NCBI RefSeq assembly: GCF_000378205.1
Contig: NZ_KB899421.1
Coordinates: forward strand, 52,920-116,919
Source of the DNA: Sediminispirochaeta bajacaliforniensis DSM 16054
GTDB lineage: Bacteria > Spirochaetota > Spirochaetia > DSM-16054 > Sediminispirochaetaceae
Length of the DNA stretch: 64,000 nucleotides
Direction: 5' to 3'
Shown here: positions 34,298 through 41,357 of the stretch, in pieces
Position numbering within the stretch: the stretch's first letter is position 1
Layout: each line of letters opens with the position of its first letter
The notes under the pieces: model-generated
The model's database searches: none
The model's input: only the letters and a program-made list of their open reading frames with translations
Told to the model about the DNA's origin: nothing
Program-made: the position numbers and the translations under genes

Positions 34298-35759
34298 ATT
34301 ATTACGAATTAGAGAACTCACGACAGGCCGTTTTCACGGCTCGGCTTTACATGAATTCCGATTACAAATTTTCGAACAGGAGCTTTTGGGCCTTGTCGGG
34401 CTAAACGGCTCGGGTAAGAGCACTCTTGCCGGGATTTTCGCAGGAGAAATTCCCGTAAAGCAGGGTGTGCTTTTTTTTGATGGGAACAGGTACGATTGGA
34501 CTGTACAGAAGATTTCTCGAACGTTTTTTGAGCGTGTGGGGTTTTATGTTGTTCGAAATGAAACACGCCTCATAGGTAATCTTAATATTGCCGAAAACAT
34601 GTCCATTTCTTTCAAACCGCATCTGCGAGATATATGGAAAAATCCTGGTAAACAGGAAAAAGTAGTCACCGCTGTCCTCCATGAGTTTACACCGTCACTT
34701 AACCCTTACGAGAAGGGAGGTACGCTTTCTCTTGCCGTTCATTGGGAACTCGGAATTCTAAAAGCCTATATGAACGGTGCAAAACTTATCATACTCGACA
34801 GAATATTTGAATTTTGCAGCAAGAGCGAACAAGACGAACTTTTCACCTTGATACATAGACTGAATCAGAAGGGTACAAGCTTTCTGATTACCTATAATAA
34901 AGTCGCTCCTATTCTTGAAACCTGTGACAGGGTTGCCGTGGTTCGCGACGGTACACTGTCCGCGATCATCCATAAGAACGATTACGATCCAAAACTGGTG
35001 GCACTTCATTTGCTTATCGGTCAGGATTATATCGGCCGCGAGGCTGTCAGAAAGGTGGACGACAAGACGGGGGAAAAACCCCTTATGGAAATTCGTAATC
35101 TATGTGCAGGTGTTGAATTGCAAAATTTCAGCTTTACTCTTTATAAAGAGGAGATCCTGGGGATTTCTGACCCGGTACAGGAAAAAACCACAGCGCTCTT
35201 ACGTGTCTTGAATGGAAGCAAAACACCGGAAAAAGGAGAAATATACGTGCATGGCAAGCCTCTTGTGTTCGGAAGTGAACATCATGCACTTCGCTATGGC
35301 ATCGGTATTGTTTCCGAAAAATTCTTCGACAACCTTTTCTTTCGTGATCTATCCACAGGTGATAACCTCATACTTTCTGTCGCAAAACGAGCTTCTCGCT
35401 TTTTGGGCTACATTCCTTCCTTGGTGGAGCAGTATTTCAGAAGAAGATATCCCGCGGAAATAGGTATTCCGGGGCAACTTGCGGAAAGGCCGGTAAAATT
35501 TCTCGAACAGGATTTGCAATTCATTCTTGCATTGCATATGAGGATCCTTAGCGGTGCAAAGGTATTTCTCTTGGAAAACCCGGTACGTAGTGCCGACCTG
35601 TTAACCAGGAATATGGTATATCAAAAGATAGATTCACTCAGGAAAAAAAAGATGGGAGTTATTTTCATTTCTGCGGACTATTCTGAGCTCGACGGTTTTT
35701 GCGATAGGATTATTCAATGCGACAGTCAAGGGATGATAGGAGGCGATAAGACGCCATGA
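34290..35759 (+). CDS. Degenerate tandem ABC protein (RbsA/MglA-like pseudo-ATPase)
   Basis: 489 residues with the two-cassette layout of sugar ATPases such as RbsA. Cassette 1 keeps a perfect Walker A (GLNGSGKST, 37-45). Its signature LSGGQ has become LSLAV (146-150), Walker B ends ILDR where the catalytic Glu should be (167-171), the Q-loop Gln is gone and the switch His is Asn (about 203). Cassette 2 has lost Walker A (GISDPVQEKTTA, 291-302), its signature reads FLEQD (404-408) and Walker B reads FLLENP (about 426-431). It may still bind ATP but should not hydrolyse it. The frame is intact and long, arguing against a pseudogene. ATGA overlap joins it to the permease. Confidence 0.85.
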   Translation: MGELLRIRELTTGRFHGSALHEFRLQIFEQELLGLVGLNGSGKSTLAGIFAGEIPVKQGVLFFDGNRYDWTVQKISRTFFERVGFYVVRNETRLIGNLNIAENMSISFKPHLRDIWKNPGKQEKVVTAVLHEFTPSLNPYEKGGTLSLAVHWELGILKAYMNGAKLIILDRIFEFCSKSEQDELFTLIHRLNQKGTSFLITYNKVAPILETCDRVAVVRDGTLSAIIHKNDYDPKLVALHLLIGQDYIGREAVRKVDDKTGEKPLMEIRNLCAGVELQNFSFTLYKEEILGISDPVQEKTTALLRVLNGSKTPEKGEIYVHGKPLVFGSEHHALRYGIGIVSEKFFDNLFFRDLSTGDNLILSVAKRASRFLGYIPSLVEQYFRRRYPAEIGIPGQLAERPVKFLEQDLQFILALHMRILSGAKVFLLENPVRSADLLTRNMVYQKIDSLRKKKMGVIFISADYSELDGFCDRIIQCDSQGMIGGDKTP

Positions 35760-36709
35760 AAAAAATCTCACGAGTATTACACCATAATATTCTTCTTATC
35801 TTCCTGATCCTTGCCGTTGAGTTGATATTTCTAAGGCTATCGCTGCCTCGATTTTTTTCCTTGGGAACACTTTTAAGTTTTGGAAGGCAAACCGCTATTA
35901 CCGCTATCCTTGCCATTGGTATGGGAATTGTACTTATCAGCGGCGGTATCGATCTTTCCCTGGGGGCGATTGTTTCTATGATAGGAATGGTAGCGGCAAC
36001 CTTCATGGTTCGCCTCAATCTACCCATTTTCATCGTCCTACTTTCCTGTATTCTTCTGGGATGCCTTCTTGGAGCCGTAAATGGTTTTATCTGTGCCAAA
36101 ATAAGGATCCATCCGTTTATTCTTACGACCGCATCGGCCGTTATCTACCGAGGTGCTGCAAATATTCTAAGCAACGGAATGCCCATATACGGCCTTCCTG
36201 TGAATTTCCTGCAGATCGACAAATATCATCTTTTCGGCATACCAGTGTCGGTATTGATACTCCTTATGTGTCTTCTAATGGGAAACTATCTACTAAAAAA
36301 AACCTATCTCGGAAAGTATATATATGCTATTGGACTCGACGAAAAAAGCGCCGAATACGCCGGCATAAATTCCAGACAAATAAAGATCATCGTGTATTGC
36401 ATCTCCGGCTTTTTCTACGGCATCGGTAGTATTTTGCTTCTAACAAGGATAGGTTCCGCACAACCAACAGCCATGAACGGAATTGAACTGGATGTTCTGG
36501 TTGCAGCCGCCATCGGCGGCATCGGCTTTAAAGGGGGGAAGGGCCACCTGCTTAACATTATACTCGGAGTATTTGTCATGGAAATTTTTGGCGACACCCT
36601 TATCGTTTTTAACGTTGGGGAATATTACCGGAGTATTTTTAAGGGAATCGTACTTCTCATTGCACTCTTTGCAGATGGAGCCCTCCGGAACGACAGAAAT
36701 ATCACCTAA
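35756..36709 (+). CDS. RbsC-type sugar permease paired with the pseudo-ATPase
   Basis: 317 residues, with 8-10 hydrophobic helices of the BPD_transp_2 family (RbsC, XylH, MglC). Family marks are IAGMGIVLISGGIDLSLGAIV-like text near residues 55-80 and the ATPase-coupling and exit segment AAAIGGIGFKGGKG (about 245-258), where active importers usually read AVVIGGTSLSGG or similar. It overlaps the degenerate ABC gene by 4 bases, while no binding-protein gene follows directly. It could be half of a real importer using the downstream ATPase, or the membrane part of a sensor complex with the kinase. Confidence 0.88.
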   Translation: MKKISRVLHHNILLIFLILAVELIFLRLSLPRFFSLGTLLSFGRQTAITAILAIGMGIVLISGGIDLSLGAIVSMIGMVAATFMVRLNLPIFIVLLSCILLGCLLGAVNGFICAKIRIHPFILTTASAVIYRGAANILSNGMPIYGLPVNFLQIDKYHLFGIPVSVLILLMCLLMGNYLLKKTYLGKYIYAIGLDEKSAEYAGINSRQIKIIVYCISGFFYGIGSILLLTRIGSAQPTAMNGIELDVLVAAAIGGIGFKGGKGHLLNIILGVFVMEIFGDTLIVFNVGEYYRSIFKGIVLLIALFADGALRNDRNIT

Positions 36710-36758
36710 TTTCCATCTTTTTCTGAATTTCATCAACATCAATCTATAATCTGTCACA

Positions 36759-36787
36759 TTGCGGGGCAAATTTTGCGATGGTATCAT
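36759..36787 (+). promoter_or_regulatory. Sigma-70 promoter for the intact sugar transporter operon
   Basis: TTGCGG (36759-36764), a 17-base spacer and TATCAT (36782-36787) lie in the 111-base gap before the GTG start of the ATPase. The -35 box is identical to that of the hydroxylase operon. The gap is the natural place for binding by the AraC-type regulator. Confidence 0.5.
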
Positions 36788-36820
36788 CGTAACTGAAGAA
36801 AATCCGGAAAGGGGTTTATT

Positions 36821-38347
36821 GTGTCCGATCCTATTCTCGAAATGAAAAACATCACGAAAAGTTTCTCAGGTGTCAAGGTCTTGGACAATGTGGAATTGAC
36901 CGTCATGCCTGCTGAGGTACATGCACTTATGGGGGAGAACGGGGCAGGAAAATCAACGCTCATGAATATTCTCAGGGGGATATATCAACCTGATGGTGGT
37001 GATATCTTTTTAGATGGGAAAAAGATTGTTAATCATAATCCGAAAGAAGCCACGGAACATAGAATCTCAATGATTCATCAGGAACTTCATCCCATTTTGG
37101 ATATGAATGTTGCCGAAAACATCTTCCTCGGTAGAGAAATAAAGCGGGGTACCGATGGGATTTGCAGCATTGTTAATAAAAGAAAAATGAAGGAAGAGGC
37201 CCAAAACCTTTTTGATATGATAGGAATAGCGATCAACCCCTCGATCCTCATGCGTAATCTCAGCGTAGCCCAGTGCCAACTTGTGGAGATTGTCAAGGCA
37301 ATTTCCATCTCTGCAAAAATAGTCATTATGGATGAACCGACTTCGGCTTTAACCGAAAAGGAAGTCGACCTTCTTTTCAAGCAGATAGACAAACTTAGAT
37401 CGGGCGGAGTTTCGGTGATTTATATCTCTCACAAGATGGATGAGATATTTCGTGTCGCCGACTCCATAACGGTCCTCAGGGATGGCCAGTTTATTGGTAG
37501 TGATAAAGCAGAAAATTTAGATAAGAACAATCTTATTAAGATGATGGTAGGAAGAGAACTAACTGAAATCTTTCCGAAAGCAGAGGCACGTATCGGTGAG
37601 GTTGTTCTTGAAGCTCGTCATTATAGTTGGGAGAACAAGGTGAAAAATGTCAGCTTCTCACTGCGTCGTGGCGAAATATTAGGGATAGCAGGTCTAGTCG
37701 GTGCGGGTAGAAGCGAGTTGGTTGAAACGCTTTTTGGGGTTCATCCCAATTATGATGGCGAGTTGTATATCGAAGGGAAGCCTGTCGACATCAGAAAAAC
37801 CGGCGACGCCATTGTTCATAAGATTGCTTTGATCACAGAAGATAGAAAACAGACAGGTTTGAATCTTTCGGCTTCCATCGAACAAAATATTACGCTTGTG
37901 TCGTTAGAACAGCTTTTCCCGCATGGCATTATCAACAAAAAAAAAGAAGCATTGGTTACGGAAAAAAGTATGCAACGGCTTGGAGTAAAGGCCGGTTCAA
38001 GAAGTGTAAAAACCGTTTCGTTAAGTGGAGGAAATCAACAAAAGGTGGTCATAGCAAAGTGGTTACTTACAGAACCGGAGATAATTATCATGGACGAACC
38101 GACCAGAGGTATCGATGTCGGTGCCAAACGAGATATCTATCTGCTTTTGGGAGAACTTGTTCAAGCCGGTAAGGCTGTATTGATGATCTCGTCTGAGATC
38201 CCCGAAATTATGGGTGTTGCAGATCGTATTCTTGTTATGGCCGAAGGAAGAATTACCGGAGAACTTGATCGTAAAGATTTTTCTCAAGAGAAGATTATGT
38301 ATTTTGCTTCACAATTCGACAAAGGAAATGAGAATGAAGAAAATTAG
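36821..38347 (+). CDS. Sugar ABC transporter ATPase, RbsA/MglA type
   Basis: 508 residues, two complete cassettes. Cassette 1: Walker A GENGAGKST (38-46), Q-loop IHQELHPI, signature LSVAQ (147-151), Walker B VIMDEPTSAL (about 168-177), H-loop SHKMDEIF. Cassette 2: the modified Walker A GLVGAGRSE usual for this family, SEDRK, signature LSGGNQQK (about 401-408) and Walker B IIMDEPTRGIDVG. It powers monosaccharide import. The GTG start at 36821 follows GGAAAGGGG. The contrast with the degenerate copy 1 kb upstream is direct: every motif missing there is present here. Confidence 0.94.
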   Translation: MSDPILEMKNITKSFSGVKVLDNVELTVMPAEVHALMGENGAGKSTLMNILRGIYQPDGGDIFLDGKKIVNHNPKEATEHRISMIHQELHPILDMNVAENIFLGREIKRGTDGICSIVNKRKMKEEAQNLFDMIGIAINPSILMRNLSVAQCQLVEIVKAISISAKIVIMDEPTSALTEKEVDLLFKQIDKLRSGGVSVIYISHKMDEIFRVADSITVLRDGQFIGSDKAENLDKNNLIKMMVGRELTEIFPKAEARIGEVVLEARHYSWENKVKNVSFSLRRGEILGIAGLVGAGRSELVETLFGVHPNYDGELYIEGKPVDIRKTGDAIVHKIALITEDRKQTGLNLSASIEQNITLVSLEQLFPHGIINKKKEALVTEKSMQRLGVKAGSRSVKTVSLSGGNQQKVVIAKWLLTEPEIIIMDEPTRGIDVGAKRDIYLLLGELVQAGKAVLMISSEIPEIMGVADRILVMAEGRITGELDRKDFSQEKIMYFASQFDKGNENEEN

Positions 38348-39296
38348 GAATTTTATGTCGCTACACTCAATGCGGGAGTTGGGAATTGTTTTTGTTTTTG
38401 CTGCAATCCTCCTGATTCTCATAATCCTTTCGCCAAATGCTTTTGCGAGGCCTGCCAATTTAATTAATATCATCAAGCAGGCTTCGATAAACGGCATTCT
38501 TGCCATGGGCATGATGTTTGTCATCATTAGCGACGGTATAGACCTTTCCGTGGGATCCATTGTTGCACTGACAGGGGTCGTTTCTGCAAGTTTCGCACAT
38601 CCTGGCGAGTATCCACTTATCGTTCCAATTATTCTCGCCCTTAGCATCGGACTTTTTGTCGGATGGCTTAATGGAGTAGGAGTTGCCGTTGGAAATATCC
38701 CGGCCTTCATCGTTACATTAGGAATGATGACCATGATTCGAGGGGTTGCCTTAATTGTAAGCAGAGGCGCTCCTGTCTTCGGCGTTACCAAAGCCTATGA
38801 ATTTATTGCAGGCGGTTTTCTTTTTGATCGCATTCCGCTTCTTGTAGTCTATTTTACCATCATTACCTTAATAAGCGCATATATACTTACAAAGACGGTT
38901 TTTGGCAGAAGGGTCTATGCCGTCGGTGGTAATGATATTTCAGCGGCTTTTTCCGGAATCAACGTAAAGAAAATTCGCATCTCAGTGTACATGATTTCAG
39001 GACTTTTGGCAGGATTTGCCGGCTTGCTTCTTGCATCGAGAACCGTATCAGGAAATCCAACTGCTGGACAGTCTTACGAACTTGATGCAATAGCAGCAGC
39101 CGTTATCGGTGGTGTAAGCATGTCCGGAGGCTCCGGAAAATGGTACGGCACGGTTATCGGTGCTCTCTTAATTGCTGTGATAGGAAATGGGCTTGATATT
39201 CTGAATGTGTCATCTCATTACCAATTAGTCATCAAGGGGGCAATTATCATTTCCGCCGTCCTTCTTGATGTAAAAGGAAAGGAAAAAGCGGCATAA
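38334..39296 (+). CDS. Sugar ABC transporter permease, RbsC type
   Basis: 320 residues from the ATG at 38334, which overlaps the ATPase stop by 14 bases and is preceded by AAAGGAAA. The longer open frame from 38214 runs inside the ATPase gene and is not used. There are 8-10 membrane helices. Family blocks are GMMFVIISDGIDLSVGSIVAL (in parts) near residue 60-85, AAFSGINVKKIRISVYMISG, and the coupling segment AAVIGGVSMSGGSG (about 255-268). It should form the channel for the adjacent ATPase and binding protein. Confidence 0.93.
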   Translation: MKKIRNFMSLHSMRELGIVFVFAAILLILIILSPNAFARPANLINIIKQASINGILAMGMMFVIISDGIDLSVGSIVALTGVVSASFAHPGEYPLIVPIILALSIGLFVGWLNGVGVAVGNIPAFIVTLGMMTMIRGVALIVSRGAPVFGVTKAYEFIAGGFLFDRIPLLVVYFTIITLISAYILTKTVFGRRVYAVGGNDISAAFSGINVKKIRISVYMISGLLAGFAGLLLASRTVSGNPTAGQSYELDAIAAAVIGGVSMSGGSGKWYGTVIGALLIAVIGNGLDILNVSSHYQLVIKGAIIISAVLLDVKGKEKAA

Positions 39297-39335
39297 CGCC
39301 GTTTAAAATAACTTTCACGACGAGGAGGATTCTTT

Positions 39336-40277
39336 ATGAGAAAAGTCTTACTAATGACAATGGGCATCATGTTGATGACATCAAGTCTTTTGTTTGCCGC
39401 AGGATCGGCAGAAGATGGGGCTGCTAAGCCAAAGAGATATGCGCTTATGATGAGCCACATGACAAATGCCTTTACCATGGAATTGTCGGATGCCGTAAAA
39501 TCAAAGGCAAAGGAGTTGGGTGTCGATCTTACCGTCTTTGACGGCGGCCAGGATGTTTCAAAACAAATTAGCCAAGTAGAATCGGCAATAAACCAAGGCT
39601 ATGCCGGCATTCTCATTGAGCCTGCTTCGGTAGATGGAATCAAACCTGCGGCAGAAGCGGCAAAGAAGGCAGGAATCCCTCTAATTACCGTTAATCAGCG
39701 GATCACCGATCAGGAACTTGCCAGTGCCTATGTCGGTGCGAATCCGGTTGAAGGTGGCGAACTTGAAATGCGTACCGCTGCAGAAGCAATTGGGGGAAAG
39801 GGGAAAGTTGCTTTCCTTCTCGGTCCTCTTGGTTCGGATGCACAGATAGGCAGAACTCAAGGATACTATAATGTTCTGAAAGAGTATCCAGGAATCGAAG
39901 TCGCATACGAACAGAGCGCAAATTGGCGGACAGACGAGGCCTTAAAGCTCGTAGAGAATTGGTTACAGACTGGTGTGGAACTAAAAGCAATTGTGGCCAA
40001 CAACGACGGTATGGCCCTTGGCGCCCTTAAGGCTGTTGAAGATGCAAAAATGCTTGATAAGATTAAGATCTATGGTCTTGATGCTACACCTGATGCACTT
40101 GCTGCGGTTAAAGAAGGTCGTTTGTCTGCAACAATCTCACAGAGCACCACGGAACAAGGTATGGTCGCCATGGAAACCATCGTCAAAATAGTCAATGGGG
40201 AGAAGGTGCCAGCCGAGATAATCGTCGGCCACACCTTATTGGATAAAAAGGCTGTCGACCAAATGGCCAAAAACTAA
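39336..40277 (+). CDS. Periplasmic sugar-binding protein, RbsB type
   Basis: 313 residues with a signal sequence (1-21, cleavage near LLFA-AGS), so soluble and periplasmic rather than lipidated. It has the Peripla_BP_4 type-I fold: strands around YALMMSHMTNAFTMELSDAV, EPASVDGIKPAAEAAKKAGIP, VNQRI, GKVAFLLGPLGSDAQIGRTQG, IVANNDGMALGALKAVED and IYGLDATPDALAAVKEG. The order of pocket residues fits a pentose or hexose, but I cannot name the sugar. GAGGAGGA lies 5 bases ahead of the ATG. It is the only binding protein in the cluster, so both permeases may depend on it. Confidence 0.92.
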   Translation: MRKVLLMTMGIMLMTSSLLFAAGSAEDGAAKPKRYALMMSHMTNAFTMELSDAVKSKAKELGVDLTVFDGGQDVSKQISQVESAINQGYAGILIEPASVDGIKPAAEAAKKAGIPLITVNQRITDQELASAYVGANPVEGGELEMRTAAEAIGGKGKVAFLLGPLGSDAQIGRTQGYYNVLKEYPGIEVAYEQSANWRTDEALKLVENWLQTGVELKAIVANNDGMALGALKAVEDAKMLDKIKIYGLDATPDALAAVKEGRLSATISQSTTEQGMVAMETIVKIVNGEKVPAEIIVGHTLLDKKAVDQMAKN

Positions 40278-40298
40278 AAACGAGAGAATCCTTTTGAA

Positions 40299-40345
40299 GG
40301 TAAAGGCTTGTTCCGGCTCTTGATCTGAATGGGTAAGCCTTTACC
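40299..40345 (+). terminator. Long hairpin after the sugar transporter operon
   Basis: A perfect 11-bp inverted repeat (GGTAAAGGCTT / AAGCCTTTACC; arms 40299-40309 and 40335-40345) surrounds a 25-base loop. No T-run follows, so it may protect the 3' end or stop transcription weakly. Confidence 0.5.
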
Positions 40346-40387
40346 TCATAATATCAATCATGCTTTATCCACTTGAAATGACTAAAA

Positions 40388-40416
40388 TTGCCTTAATACT
40401 TTACTTCCCATAATGT
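40388..40416 (+). promoter_or_regulatory. Candidate promoter for mazG
   Basis: TTGCCT (40388-40393), a 17-base spacer and TAATGT (40411-40416) lie in the otherwise empty gap between the sugar operon and mazG. Confidence 0.4.
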
Positions 40417-40471
40417 ATATTCTGTCTACTAATGTTGCAAAAGCAAAAGTAAGTTAGGCCTCCTCGTCCCG

Positions 40472-41341
40472 TTGTCAGAAGATGGAAAAATCGTTACACT
40501 TTTTGGCATGACGACACCAACAATATTGGAAGACGAAACATTGTATACAGATGCAAAAAGCCCTGATCAGGCATTTTCCCGACTTGCGGCAATCATTAAG
40601 CTTCTCCGAGGCCCGGAAGGATGTCCCTGGGATAAAAAGCAGACCATCTCATCAATGGCTCCTCAACTATTGGAAGAGACGTATGAGGTTATCGATGGAG
40701 TCAAGGAAGAGGACCTTGCCAATACACGGGAAGAGCTTGGTGATGTTTATCTTGTAACGACCATGATGGCCCAAATCTTATCTGAGGATGGCCTAAGCTC
40801 TCACACCGAAATTCTGAATGAGGTGTGCAATAAATTGATTCGTCGTCACCCACATGTTTTTTCCGGGGCGACTGCTGAGAATCCTGAAGAGGTTCTTAAA
40901 CTCTGGAATGATGTAAAAGAAAATGTTGAAGGGAAAAAGAAACCTACTTCGATTCTTTCTTCTGTGAAACGGTCGCTGCCCCCACTTGAACGGGCTTATA
41001 AGCTTCAGAAAAAGGCTTCCAAGGTCGGTTTTGATTGGACTAATTCTCATGATGTATGGAAAAAGATACAGGAAGAGTTCGATGAATTGGTAGAGGCCTA
41101 TGAAGAACATGATAAGGATCATGCCGAGGAAGAACTTGGTGATTTCCTTTTTTCGGTTATCAACATATGCCGTTTCCTTGATATAGATCCGGCTCTTGCT
41201 CTTCACCGTGCTAATCAGAAGTTCTGTTCTCGCTTCACCTATGTTGAGGATAAAATGAAGGAGGCCGGATACCAACTCTCGAAGGAGTATATGGCTGCTA
41301 TGGATCGGTTTTGGAACGATGCAAAAACCGAAGGCCTATAA
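40472..41341 (+). CDS. mazG: Nucleoside triphosphate pyrophosphohydrolase MazG
   Basis: Hydrolyses (d)NTPs to monophosphates and pyrophosphate, with a house-cleaning and stringent-response role in E. coli. 289 residues if the TTG at 40472 is used. It contains two tandem MazG domains: the first with FSRLAAIIKLLRGPEGCPWDKKQT and the metal site EETYEVIDGV...EELGDV, the second with EEFDELVEAYEEHDK...EEELGDFLF. Both EExxE/ExxD metal sites are complete. The start is uncertain: neither TTG 40472 nor ATG 40508 has a clear ribosome-binding site, and homologues begin only a few residues before the first domain, so ATG 40508 may be correct. It converges on the radical SAM gene with 16 bases between. Confidence 0.9.
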   Translation: MSEDGKIVTLFGMTTPTILEDETLYTDAKSPDQAFSRLAAIIKLLRGPEGCPWDKKQTISSMAPQLLEETYEVIDGVKEEDLANTREELGDVYLVTTMMAQILSEDGLSSHTEILNEVCNKLIRRHPHVFSGATAENPEEVLKLWNDVKENVEGKKKPTSILSSVKRSLPPLERAYKLQKKASKVGFDWTNSHDVWKKIQEEFDELVEAYEEHDKDHAEEELGDFLFSVINICRFLDIDPALALHRANQKFCSRFTYVEDKMKEAGYQLSKEYMAAMDRFWNDAKTEGL

Positions 41342-41357
41342 AATCCGCATAAGAAAG

